Assembly (NCBI GenBank): GCA_937937585.1
Contig: CALDCB010000012.1
Location: 1-64,000, forward strand
Source of the DNA: an uncultured Coriobacteriaceae bacterium
GTDB taxonomy: Bacteria; Actinomycetota; Coriobacteriia; Coriobacteriales; Eggerthellaceae
Direction of reading: 5' to 3'
DNA: 64,000 bases
Every line of letters begins with the position of its first letter. Position 1 is the first letter of the stretch. Of this stretch, positions 43,694 through 51,998 are shown in pieces. A model generated the notes under the pieces. That model saw nothing but the letters and a program-made list of their open reading frames with translations, had not been told where the DNA came from and searched no databases. The translations under genes and the position numbers were made by a program.

Positions 43694-44635
43694 TTAGTTA
43701 GCGATTTTCAATACAAGGAACCGCGTCGTTTTGCCAAGGCAGAGCGTATCGCCGTTGCTGATTTCGACCGGCGGAAGTTTCTCGTTGGTGGATTTCGGTG
43801 GCTCGACGACGTGGATCGACTTGTCGGCGCCTGAAATCAGCGTGGTTCCGTTTGTGGACCCAAGTCCTTGTGCGTACCAGGCGTTACCGTCCTTGAAAAT
43901 CCGAAGGTGCTTTCGCGAGACGTCGACATCGACGTCGTTTATGTTTTGCTTTCCCGTAGCAAGAAGACCGATGATGGTTCCTTCCTGGCTGGTGGAAAGC
44001 GGATAAATGGACGAGCAAACGGTATCGCCCGAGAGTCGGATCAGCCCGAGCTTGGTTTGCTTGTTGGGCTGTCTCGTTGAGGCGTCCGGTTCTACCAGCG
44101 TCGGTCGAAGGGTTGAGAAGGTGAACGGTAGTTTCTTCTTCATGAAGCTGCGCGTGGTTTCAATGGCAAGTTCGGGGTTTGCCAGGCATCCGGTTACTAA
44201 GAACATCATGACCAGAAGCACGGCCTTGTCGTGCGTTTCCGTCATAGGTGACACATTGAGCCTGTGGACGCCGTTTGCGTAGAGGTTTCCGTCAAGTGAA
44301 TACTTATCAAGAAGAGCCGCCATACCTCGCGATGCAACTTCCCCGTAGTGATGTATGACCTCGTCGTAAGCGGTTGGTCTTCCGAGATTCGAGACGATCT
44401 TGCTGGTAATCGTCTGCGCGCTTTTGTGGAAGTCCGCGAAAAATTCGGGATGCACCCGATCGGGGGTTGCGTGCACGATCTGGCGCGATAAAAAAGTTCG
44501 TTCGTTGATTCGATCGCGAAGGACGGCGTTGCCGTACAGTGTTTGCTCGGTAAGCAAATCGCTTGCCGCCGCCTTATTTGAGATGCCGCCAAAGCTGCGA
44601 AGGTCAGCATACATATAAGAACTTGGAGTGTGCAT
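43694..44635 (-). CDS. FHA-domain protein
   Basis: 313 aa. The C-terminal quarter is an FHA phosphothreonine-binding domain: TIIGLL..., VSRKHLRIFKDG and GLGSTNGTTLISG. The N-terminal 200 residues are helical with a hydrophobic stretch (AVLLVMMFLVTGC) and match no family I know. Being next to a kinase gene on the same strand suggests it is a substrate or adaptor. ATG 44635 is chosen because AGAAGGG precedes it; the upstream TTG at 44659 is inside that ribosome site. Confidence 0.82.
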   Translation of the reverse strand: MHTPSSYMYADLRSFGGISNKAAASDLLTEQTLYGNAVLRDRINERTFLSRQIVHATPDRVHPEFFADFHKSAQTITSKIVSNLGRPTAYDEVIHHYGEVASRGMAALLDKYSLDGNLYANGVHRLNVSPMTETHDKAVLLVMMFLVTGCLANPELAIETTRSFMKKKLPFTFSTLRPTLVEPDASTRQPNKQTKLGLIRLSGDTVCSSIYPLSTSQEGTIIGLLATGKQNINDVDVDVSRKHLRIFKDGNAWYAQGLGSTNGTTLISGADKSIHVVEPPKSTNEKLPPVEISNGDTLCLGKTTRFLVLKIAN

Positions 44636-44804
44636 CCGTATTTGTGCCCTTCTGCGCAAATTTGTTAACCGCCGAAAACAGCGCGTTCATTCAATAATGC
44701 TATTTATGATAATCGAACGTATAAATAAAAGCAAAAAACCTCATTGAACTCACGAAACGATTTATTCCTCGTGCGTACCTATTGTGCAGAAAAATGCAGT
44801 GCTT

Positions 44805-44817
44805 GATGTTGCGCAAC
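44805..44817. promoter_or_regulatory. Same palindromic box upstream of the surface-protein gene
   Basis: A second GATGTTGCGCAAC about 100 bases before the surface-protein start and in the divergent gap with the FHA gene. Confidence 0.5.
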
Positions 44818-44912
44818 GAATCCTTGTTGGACGGCTGTTTTATATCGTGTGCATGAATAGCTAAACAAGCCCTGTGCGGAGGGCGCAGGATGATGCAGAA
44901 AAAGGAGAATAA

Positions 44913-47390
44913 ATGAAGGATCCACGTTCGAAGAAAGTAATAGCAGCAGGCTTGAGCTTGACGCTTGCTCTCGGTAGCGTGCCTGCAGTAGCTTTCGCTG
45001 ACAATGCAGCCGAGGGCAACGACGGCGATGCTGCGCAGCAGGGCGCTCGTGTCAGCTACAACTTCTTTGCCAACGGCGGTCAGTTCCTTGACGGTAACGA
45101 GACCATGCAGGGTGTTGCCGATTCCGACGGTATGCTCCGTCAGCCTCCTGCGCCCACCCGCGAGGGCTACACCTTCGCCGGCTGGTACTGGCATGCAGAC
45201 TACTCGAACTACACCGACGAGCAGAAGGAAGCCGACAAGGTCGATTTCTCCAAGCCCGTTGAGAAGAGCGCTCCCGTCTATGCTCAGTGGATCAAGAACC
45301 AGGAGCAGAACGAGATCAACGTCACGTACGTCGCCAACGGCGGCCAGTTCGCTGACGGCCAGGAGGTTCAGCAGGGTCTGACCGACTCCGAGGGCTTCAT
45401 GCGCCAGCCTATGACCCCCACCCGCGAGGGCTACACCTTCGCCGGCTGGTATTGGCATGCAGACTACTCGAACTACACCGAAGAGCAGAAGGAAGCCGAC
45501 AAGGTCGACTTCTCCAAGCCTCTTGATCGCGACGGCGTCATGTACGCTCAGTGGGTTAAGAACGCCGAGCAGAACGAGATCAACGTTCTGTACGTCGCCA
45601 ACGGCGGCCAGTTCGCTGACGGCAACGACACCATGATGGGCATGACCGACTCCGAGGGCTTCATGCGCCAGCCCGCAGCCCCCACCCGCGAGGGCTACAC
45701 TTTCGCAGGCTGGTACTGGCATCAGGATCTCTCCCAGTACACTGACGAGCAGAAGGAAGCCGACAAGGTTGACTTTACTGAGTCTGTCGCTGGTATGGAC
45801 CATGCAACCATGTACGCCCAGTGGACCAAGGACGCCGAGCAGAACGAGATCGACGTCATGTACGTCGCCAACGGCGGCCAGTTCGCAACCGGCGAGACCT
45901 TCCAACAGGGCATGACCGATGCTGACGGCTTCATGCGCCAGCCCGCCGCCCCCACCCGCGAGGGCTACACCTTCGCTGGCTGGTACTGGGTCTCCAGCCT
46001 TGACGGCCTGACCGACGAGCAGAAGGACCTCAACAAGGTCGACTTCGAGCAGTCCGTCGCCGGCAAGGACCACGTGACCATGTTCGCGCAGTGGACCAAG
46101 GACGCCGAGCAGGAGAACCTGTTCAACGTGATGTACGTCGCCAACGGCGGCCAGTTCATGACCGGTGAGGATGTCCAGCAGGGCGTCACCGACTCCGAGG
46201 GTCTCATGCGCCAGCCCGCAGCCCCCACCCGCGAGGGCTACACCTTCGACGGCTGGTACTGGCATGCCGACCTGTCCCAGTACACTGCCGAGCAGAAGGA
46301 AGCCGACAAGGTCGACTTCTCAAAGCCTCTTGATCGCGACGGCGTCATGTACGCTCAGTGGACCAAGAACGCCGAGCAGAACGAGATCGACGTTCTCTAT
46401 GTGGCCAATGGCGGCCAGTTCGCCACCGGCGAGACCTTCCAGCAGGGCATGACCGACTCCGAGGGCTTCATGCGCCAGCCCGCAGCCCCCACCCGCGAGG
46501 GCTACACCTTCGCTGGCTGGTACTGGGTCTCCAGCCTTGACGGCCTGACCGACGAGCAGAAGGACCTCAACAAGGTCGACTTCGAGCAGTCCGTGGCCGG
46601 CAAGGACCACGTGACCATGTTCGCGCAGTGGACCAAGGACACCGAGCAGGAGAACCTGTTCAACGTGATGTACGTCGCTAATGGTGGTGAATTCTTCACG
46701 GGCGAGACCTTCCAGCAGGGCGTCACCGACTCCGAGGGTCTCATGCGCCAGCCTGTTGCCCCCACGCGCGAGGGCTACACCTTCGACGGTTGGTACTGGC
46801 ATGCCGACCTGTCCCAGTACACTGCCGAGCAGAAGGCACTGGACAAGGTTGACTTCACCGCTCCGATCGACCGCGATGCCACCATGTACGCTCAGTGGAG
46901 CAAGGTTGTGACCCCGGCCGAGAAGAAGATCACCGTTAAGTTCGTTGACAACTTCAACAAGACCGAGTCCACCGTTGAGATCACCGAGGGCGAGGCTGTT
47001 GCTCAGCCCAAGGATCCTTCTTACGATGGTTGGAGCTTCGAGGGTTGGTCTTCCACTCTGACCGATGAGCAGGGTAACGCTAAGTTCACCCCTGTTGATT
47101 TCAGCAAGGTCGTTGCTGACGAGGACGAGGACGGCGTTGTGACCTACTACGCCTTCTACACCGAGGACAAGGCTGAGACGCCTGCTGATACCGAGAAGAA
47201 GGACGAGCCCAAGCAGGAGACCACTGAGGAAAACGCTCCCGCTGACGAGGAGCCCGCAGCCGAGGCTGAGGCCGCTGCAATCCCTCAGACTGGTGACGCA
47301 ACCAACACCGCCGCTGTCGCTGGTGTTGCCGGCATCGCAGGCCTTCTGACTGCCGCTGCTGCGCTGATCCGCCGTCGCTTCAACAACTAA
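44913..47390 (+). CDS. Sortase-anchored surface protein with InlB/Flg_new-type repeats
   Basis: 825 aa. Signal peptide (residues 1-29, ending AVAFA), seven repeats of about 88-91 residues (each with YVANGGQF, TREGYTF.GWYW, DEQK..DKVDF and AQW), one degenerate repeat (residues 670-755) and an acidic Glu/Ala/Pro linker. The end, IPQTGD, a hydrophobic helix and RRRFNN form a sortase cell-wall sorting signal (an LPxTG variant). The repeats are of the Listeria-Bacteroides class seen in internalins and adhesins. No sortase gene is in the window. A strong AAAGGAG precedes ATG 44913. It is probably an adhesin; the ligand is unknown. Confidence 0.92.
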   Translation: MKDPRSKKVIAAGLSLTLALGSVPAVAFADNAAEGNDGDAAQQGARVSYNFFANGGQFLDGNETMQGVADSDGMLRQPPAPTREGYTFAGWYWHADYSNYTDEQKEADKVDFSKPVEKSAPVYAQWIKNQEQNEINVTYVANGGQFADGQEVQQGLTDSEGFMRQPMTPTREGYTFAGWYWHADYSNYTEEQKEADKVDFSKPLDRDGVMYAQWVKNAEQNEINVLYVANGGQFADGNDTMMGMTDSEGFMRQPAAPTREGYTFAGWYWHQDLSQYTDEQKEADKVDFTESVAGMDHATMYAQWTKDAEQNEIDVMYVANGGQFATGETFQQGMTDADGFMRQPAAPTREGYTFAGWYWVSSLDGLTDEQKDLNKVDFEQSVAGKDHVTMFAQWTKDAEQENLFNVMYVANGGQFMTGEDVQQGVTDSEGLMRQPAAPTREGYTFDGWYWHADLSQYTAEQKEADKVDFSKPLDRDGVMYAQWTKNAEQNEIDVLYVANGGQFATGETFQQGMTDSEGFMRQPAAPTREGYTFAGWYWVSSLDGLTDEQKDLNKVDFEQSVAGKDHVTMFAQWTKDTEQENLFNVMYVANGGEFFTGETFQQGVTDSEGLMRQPVAPTREGYTFDGWYWHADLSQYTAEQKALDKVDFTAPIDRDATMYAQWSKVVTPAEKKITVKFVDNFNKTESTVEITEGEAVAQPKDPSYDGWSFEGWSSTLTDEQGNAKFTPVDFSKVVADEDEDGVVTYYAFYTEDKAETPADTEKKDEPKQETTEENAPADEEPAAEAEAAAIPQTGDATNTAAVAGVAGIAGLLTAAAALIRRRFNN
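45051..46928 (+). repeat. Seven tandem ~264-273-bp coding repeats
   Basis: Units begin at 45051, 45315, 45579, 45849, 46119, 46386 and 46656. Units 4 and 6 are almost identical over 270 bp, and units 5 and 7 are close, an alternating A-B pattern that suggests duplication of a two-unit block. Confidence 0.85.
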
Positions 47391-47421
47391 TCGCTGGCTG
47401 TTAAAGACAGAGATTCTTTCA

Positions 47422-47457
47422 AAGAATGGACTGGGATTCTCCCGGTCCATTCTTTTA
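47422..47457 (+). terminator. Terminator after the surface-protein gene
   Basis: AAGAATGGAC (47422-47431) / GTCCATTCTT (47444-47453), then TTAT. Confidence 0.82.
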
Positions 47458-47482
47458 TGCTCAGAGGTATTCCAAGGCAAAT

Positions 47483-47516
47483 AGAAAGCGGGTCGAGGCT
47501 TATGCCCCGGCCCGCT
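47483..47516 (-). terminator. Probable terminator of the minus-strand tRNA-Ser
   Basis: On the minus strand AGCGGG pairs with CCCGCT (positions 47511-47516 and 47487-47492) and is followed by TTCTATTT. Confidence 0.6.
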
Positions 47517-47525
47517 GTTGCGTTC

Positions 47526-47613
47526 TGGCGGAGGAAGTAGGATTCGAACCCACGGAACCTTGCGGCTCAACAGTTTTCAAGACTGCCGCCTTCAACCACT
47601 CGGCCATTCCTCC
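47526..47613 (-). tRNA. tRNA-Ser (UGA)
   Basis: On the minus strand, acceptor GGAGGAA pairs with TTCCTCC; long variable arm, TTCGAAT T-loop and CCA encoded. Loop CTTGAAA gives UGA. It is the only tRNA of the window on the minus strand. Confidence 0.95.
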
Positions 47614-47674
47614 TTGTATATGGCTGGGCGTGTCTGTATCGAAGACGTTGCCCAAACTTAGCCAAAGGATACCA

Positions 47675-47680
47675 TATAAT
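47675..47680 (+). promoter_or_regulatory. -10 element of tadA, leaderless arrangement
   Basis: A perfect TATAAT ends 6 nt before ATG 47687, so transcription should begin at the start codon. No Shine-Dalgarno is correctly spaced. A -35 is not clear (TTGCCC is 21 bp away). Confidence 0.55.
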
Positions 47681-47686
47681 GGCAGC

Positions 47687-48184
47687 ATGACCGATGAAGA
47701 CTACATGAGGATGGCGCTCGATCAAGCGCGCGAAGCTGCCGAAATGGGCGAAGTTCCCATTGGCGCCGTGGTTGTGTACGACCCAATCGACCCTGCAACC
47801 AGGCGGCATGTTCTTGATCAGCCAAAAGTTATCGCCCAAGCCTGTAACCGTCGCGAAACCGACAAGGATCCATCGGGTCATGCCGAGTTCATCGCCATGC
47901 TGAAAGCCTCCAAAGAGCTGGACGCTTGGCGCCTTACCGGTTGCACGGTATATGTCACGCTCGAGCCCTGCATTATGTGCTCGGGTCTTATGCATCAGGC
48001 CCGCATCGACCGGTGCGTGTACGGTGCCTCCGACCCGAAGGCAGGAGCTTTGGGGTCGCTGTACTCCATCAACAACGATGAGCGCCTTAACCACAACTTC
48101 GAGGTGGTTGCCGGCGTTCTGCAAGAGGAATGCGCGAATGAATTACGCTCATTCTTCAAGAAGAAAAGGAAACGCAATGGCTAA
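47687..48184 (+). CDS. tadA: tRNA-specific adenosine deaminase
   Basis: A 165-aa deaminase converting A34 to inosine in tRNA-Arg(ACG), which is present in this window. Zinc motif GHAEFIAM (His-Ala-Glu) and the second site TLEPCIMCSGLM (PCxxC) are intact. The N-terminus MTDEDYMRMALDQAREAAEMGEVPIGAVV in parts is typical. The start is chosen by the -10 position and the fold. Its end overlaps ispE by 8 bases. Confidence 0.93.
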   Translation: MTDEDYMRMALDQAREAAEMGEVPIGAVVVYDPIDPATRRHVLDQPKVIAQACNRRETDKDPSGHAEFIAMLKASKELDAWRLTGCTVYVTLEPCIMCSGLMHQARIDRCVYGASDPKAGALGSLYSINNDERLNHNFEVVAGVLQEECANELRSFFKKKRKRNG

Positions 48185-49190
48185 TGAAACTACGTTGCCC
48201 AACGCAACGATGGTGAATGAGATCGATATGACCGCCACGGCAATTGCCACGCAGAAGCTTGATTCGGTTGATCGACCGGGTTGGCTGAAGGTGGTTGCCC
48301 CTGCCAAGGTCAATCTTGTCCTGGGGATCGGCGCCCGCCGCGAAGACGGCTACCACGAGGCAACCAGCGTCATGCATGCGCTCAACTTGCACGATATGGT
48401 TTACCTTCGCTGCGAGCCCATGGCCCCAGGTTCGGGCTTGCAAGTTGTATCCACGCTTGAGGGCCGCGCCGGTCTTCAGGTTCCTGAAATCGATTCCGAG
48501 AAAAATCTTGCCACCAAGGCGGTTCGCGCGCTGGCTGAGCATGTTGGATATACCGCTGACGAGCAGCTCACTGTTCGTATTGTGAAGAACATCCCGTTCC
48601 AGGCTGGCCTTGGCGGCGGTTCGTCCGACGCCGCGGCGGCAATCGTGGGCGCTGCCACCATGTGGGGCCTTGATCCTTACGGCATCGACGTGGAAATGGT
48701 GGCCCAAGGGCTTGGCGCCGACGTCGCTTTCTTCTTGCGCGGCGGCTGTGGCTTCTACGACGGCGTTGGCGAGCGTTTCGTTCATTCCATCGCCCCCGCA
48801 AAGAGCAGCATTGTTCTGGTTAAGCCGCAGGGTGGTGTTTCCACGTCGCAGGCATACGGCACGTTTGACGAGATCTGCCAGCCGGTTGACGGCGGCGTTA
48901 TCGATGCTGCCTCGGCTGCTAGTGCCGCGGGCGACCTTGCGCTGTTCAACAACCTTGCCACGGCTTCTGAGGCTCTTATGCCCGAGCTTGCCGAGATCCA
49001 TTCGTGGCTGGCCGATCAAGATGGTATCGCCGATGCGAACGACGTTCTTCTTTGCGGAAGCGGCTCGTGCACGTTCGCGCTGTGCGATTCGCTTGCTCAT
49101 GCGGCGCGCATCGTCGCCGAGGCTCAAAAGCGCGGCTGGTGGTCGCGCTCTACGTCGCTTGGTTCCATTCGCGCGGCTGTGATTTCCTAA
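48177..49190 (+). CDS. ispE: 4-diphosphocytidyl-2-C-methyl-D-erythritol kinase
   Basis: A 337-aa GHMP kinase of the non-mevalonate isoprenoid pathway. APAKVNLVLGIGARREDGYHE holds the catalytic Lys and substrate residues; FQAGLGGGSSDAAAAI is the ATP loop; CGSGSCTFAL is the third GHMP motif (GSGSC). The first 40 residues precede the fold and may be an over-long start; an in-frame ATG at 48210 is an alternative. AAAAGGA precedes ATG 48177, overlapping tadA. Confidence 0.92.
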   Translation: MANETTLPNATMVNEIDMTATAIATQKLDSVDRPGWLKVVAPAKVNLVLGIGARREDGYHEATSVMHALNLHDMVYLRCEPMAPGSGLQVVSTLEGRAGLQVPEIDSEKNLATKAVRALAEHVGYTADEQLTVRIVKNIPFQAGLGGGSSDAAAAIVGAATMWGLDPYGIDVEMVAQGLGADVAFFLRGGCGFYDGVGERFVHSIAPAKSSIVLVKPQGGVSTSQAYGTFDEICQPVDGGVIDAASAASAAGDLALFNNLATASEALMPELAEIHSWLADQDGIADANDVLLCGSGSCTFALCDSLAHAARIVAEAQKRGWWSRSTSLGSIRAAVIS

Positions 49191-49211
49191 AGCCAAATCG
49201 GAGGTTTGGTT

Positions 49212-49619
49212 ATGGCTGTTCTTGCCCGTCTTTCCAGAACGATTCCCCTGTTGGCGGTGCTGGCTGTTCTTGCTGGCATCGTTTATCTGGTCGTGACGTA
49301 CCGCTCGTCGCCGAATCGCGCGAAAGAGGTGCTGATCAAGCTGTTCACGTGGCTAATGGGCATTCAGTCGGTGTTGTTCGGCTTGCTTACCGTGTACGCC
49401 CTTGCCGAGTCCAACATCGGCGTGGCCGAGCTGTGGGGCACCTTCATGGCCACGGCGATTATCGGCTTGCTGATCACTTTGGTGTGCAAGTGGCGTTTCA
49501 AGAAGAACCACCCCAACTATAAGTTCGAGGCGTCCAACCCGCGTGCCCACGTTATTCCTAATCTGCCATGGCCGCTGAACCTCGTTTTTTCGAACATCAA
49601 GTTCCCGTGGCAAAAATGA
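49212..49619 (+). CDS. Small membrane protein of unknown function
   Basis: 135 aa with three hydrophobic segments (LLAVLAVLAGIVYLVVTY, MGIQSVLFGLLTVYALA, FMATAIIGLLITLVC) and a basic C-terminus. No family recognised. GGAGG precedes ATG 49212. It is 21 bases behind ispE and may be co-transcribed. Confidence 0.75.
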   Translation: MAVLARLSRTIPLLAVLAVLAGIVYLVVTYRSSPNRAKEVLIKLFTWLMGIQSVLFGLLTVYALAESNIGVAELWGTFMATAIIGLLITLVCKWRFKKNHPNYKFEASNPRAHVIPNLPWPLNLVFSNIKFPWQK

Positions 49620-49673
49620 TCGCGGAATATGTGTTCGACCTTGTGCGATTAACTTGATTCGGCAAAGTTCCGA

Positions 49674-49702
49674 TTGCGCGATGTCAAGAAGTCAGGTAAC
49701 AT
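49674..49702 (+). promoter_or_regulatory. Promoter of tRNA-Ser(GCU)
   Basis: TTGCGC (49674-49679), a 17-bp spacer, TAACAT (49697-49702). Confidence 0.6.
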
Positions 49703-49715
49703 ATCTACCTGCTTT

Positions 49716-49806
49716 GGAGAAGTGACCGAGAGGCCGAAGGTGCTCGCCTGCTAAGTGAGTATGCCCCAAAAGGGCATCTAGGGTTCGAATCCCTACTTCT
49801 CCGCCA
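49716..49806 (+). tRNA. tRNA-Ser (GCU)
   Basis: Acceptor GGAGAAG/CTTCTCC, long variable arm (TATGCCCC...GGGCATC), CCA encoded. Loop CTGCTAA gives GCU, reading AGC and AGU. It completes the four serine isoacceptors found here. Confidence 0.96.
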
Positions 49807-49815
49807 GCATTTAAC

Positions 49816-49846
49816 AGCGCTCGCGTTTCGCGGGCGCTTTTCTTTT
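49816..49846 (+). terminator. Terminator after tRNA-Ser(GCU)
   Basis: AGCGCTCGCG / CGCGGGCGCT with one G-T pair, then TTTCTTTTG. Confidence 0.88.
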
Positions 49847-49893
49847 GCTCTGGCGCGGCAGCGGGTCATGCGTGAGGGCGGAACGTTAGGTGC

Positions 49894-49968
49894 AGGCGAT
49901 GTGAGCCGCTGACGTGACCTTGCGTTTGCATCAGGACGCGCGTTGGCTGAAGGCGATGTGAGCCGCTG
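49894..49968. repeat. Direct repeat upstream of the DUF2207 gene
   Basis: AGGCGATGTGAGCCGCTG at 49894-49911 and 49951-49968, 57 bp apart. A TATAAT lies at 49979-49984, 11 bases beyond the second copy. Confidence 0.7.
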
Positions 49969-50016
49969 GCAAACGGGTTATAATGAGGAGCTGATTTTCG
50001 TTTAGGGAAGTAGGCA

Positions 50017-51900
50017 ATGACAGGGCGGTTTTCACAAAAGCTTTCGGCAGAGGCAAGTCGCGTAACGCGCGCGGCCTTCATGTCTGCGCTTGCCGCCGTT
50101 CTGGTGGCGCTTTTGGCGGCCTTCGCTTTTTCGTTGCTTCCAGTCTCTGTCGAACGCGCCTATGCCGTGCCGTACGAGTATTCCCATGTCAGCATCAATG
50201 CTCAGGTGCAAACCGACGCCAGCGTGCGCGTGGTTGAGCATCGTGTTCTTTCGTTCTCGGGCGACTGCGATCAGTATCAGCAGGAGTACCACGGCCTGCA
50301 GAAAAATCAGCAGCTTGTTATCAACGATATCCGCATTGCTCCCGTCGACGAGCTGGGAAACGTCGTAGGCGACTGGCAGCGTCTTTCGCCTGTGGCATTC
50401 CAGTCGGAATGGCGACGCATCATGCCACCTGACAAGCTTGCCGAGCTAACCCAATCCGGCTCGTATGCGTACGATATGACCAAGCACATCACGCATATGT
50501 ATTTCCCCGCGCACGCCGGCGACAACATCGTCGTCGAGTTCGATTACTCCGTGGTCAACGGCGCTCTGGCGTATAAGGATGTGGCCGACGTCAGCATCAA
50601 GTATGTTGGCGATTCGTTCCAGGCTGACTCGCACGACGTGACCTTCACCATCACGCTTCCTGTGCTTGAGTCGGTTCAGGCGGTGCCGGGGGAGAACGTT
50701 TACGCATGGGGCCATGGCCCCGAAAACGGAACGTTCGGGAACCAGGGCGCGGCGGTAGTGTACACGGATGAGTTCGTGAAGGCGGGGCAGTATGCCGAAG
50801 CTCACGTTGTGTTTCCGTCGAACTGGCTTAGGAACATTTCGGGAAGCGATTCGCGCCTGCACCGAGACGAGATGCATCTGAATTGGATCCTTAACAACGA
50901 AGAGGGCTGGCAGGACCGATTCCGCTACGGCGCTATCACCGATGACCGCGTCAGCATCGTGTTGATTGCCGTTGCCCTGCTCACGCTGTTCGCATCCCTT
51001 GCTGTGTGCTTGCGATTCGGGAACGAGCCGCAATCCCTGGTTGATGTCAGTGCCGAAGAATCAGTTTCACGCGGCCGCGATTTGCTGCGCGGAATGCATC
51101 CTGCGGTTGCCGTTCGTCTGAGGGAAGGCGGCAGGCAAACCGATCGCGAGTTCGCTCTGACCATTATGAGCCTGTGCGATCGCGGGGTTCTGAGCGTTTC
51201 GAGCGCCACTACGGATGACGCTACTCTGGAAAGTGGAGCTGCCGATAAGGGTTCGATCAAGATCAGCCGCGCTTCATTCGACCACCTTGACGACGAGGCC
51301 GATCAGGCGGCTATGGCCATCTTCGATGCAACAGCCAATGATCAAAGCGATGTTGTCTTGCCGCTTGCAGCTAACTCCGTAATTGATGGCCCTGCGTTCC
51401 TTGAGGCTGTCCGCGCATGGGAAGCCGCTGTCTCGCGCGACTTCATCGCTCAGGAGTTCGTCGACCCCTCTGGCGCCGTTTGGGGAAAACGCCTTCGCCG
51501 CTTCGGCGTCGTGCTTGTTTTCCTCGCGCTTGTCACGTTTGTAGCTACCACATGCATTCTTGCCGCAGCGCTGCTTGTCGTCGCGTCCTTCGCCGTATTC
51601 GCTGCTTCTGCTGAGACGAAGCGTTTCACGCAGAAAACCGCCGACGATCTAGCGCTTTTCGATGCGTACGCCGATACCCTCGTTGCGAAGGATGAGTTTG
51701 ATCAGCGAGAGATCCTTGATGCAAACGTGTTGGGCTTGGGCGTGATCTGCGATGGATCTTGCAACTTCGACGCGGTTGCAGACGCCGTCGAGCGTGCGAC
51801 CCCATCATTTTTCAAGCTTGCTCATCGCAGGCAAAGCCGAATCGTTGCTGCACTTCGTGATATACCTGGTCGCTTCAAAAAGAATGAGTCAAAACAATAA
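50017..51900 (+). CDS. DUF2207-type membrane protein
   Basis: 627 aa. An N-terminal signal or membrane helix (about 22-48) is followed by an extracytoplasmic beta domain (about 55-300) beginning YEYSHVSINAQVQTDASVRVVEHR, the usual start of DUF2207. A second membrane helix (about 305-330), a cytoplasmic winged-helix-like domain (FALTIMSLCDRGVLSVSS) and two helices (about 495-530) follow. The family function is unknown. TATAAT at 49979 sits 33 bases before ATG 50017. Confidence 0.85.
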   Translation: MTGRFSQKLSAEASRVTRAAFMSALAAVLVALLAAFAFSLLPVSVERAYAVPYEYSHVSINAQVQTDASVRVVEHRVLSFSGDCDQYQQEYHGLQKNQQLVINDIRIAPVDELGNVVGDWQRLSPVAFQSEWRRIMPPDKLAELTQSGSYAYDMTKHITHMYFPAHAGDNIVVEFDYSVVNGALAYKDVADVSIKYVGDSFQADSHDVTFTITLPVLESVQAVPGENVYAWGHGPENGTFGNQGAAVVYTDEFVKAGQYAEAHVVFPSNWLRNISGSDSRLHRDEMHLNWILNNEEGWQDRFRYGAITDDRVSIVLIAVALLTLFASLAVCLRFGNEPQSLVDVSAEESVSRGRDLLRGMHPAVAVRLREGGRQTDREFALTIMSLCDRGVLSVSSATTDDATLESGAADKGSIKISRASFDHLDDEADQAAMAIFDATANDQSDVVLPLAANSVIDGPAFLEAVRAWEAAVSRDFIAQEFVDPSGAVWGKRLRRFGVVLVFLALVTFVATTCILAAALLVVASFAVFAASAETKRFTQKTADDLALFDAYADTLVAKDEFDQREILDANVLGLGVICDGSCNFDAVADAVERATPSFFKLAHRRQSRIVAALRDIPGRFKKNESKQ

Positions 51901-51998
51901 AATGCCGTTTCAAGCTGGTGGCTTTCAGGCCGCGGGGCTTAGAATGAACGAAACCGCTGTTTCAGCTGATTGAAGAACCACCGAATAAGGAGAGTCAT

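Noticed and set aside
45051..46928. Repeat array considered as CRISPR
   Set aside because: Units are about 270 bp, coding and in frame, with no short repeat and unique spacer structure.
46320..47570. A 416-residue minus-strand frame across the surface-protein repeats
   Set aside because: Antisense image of the repeats, extending into the tRNA gene; no independent evidence.
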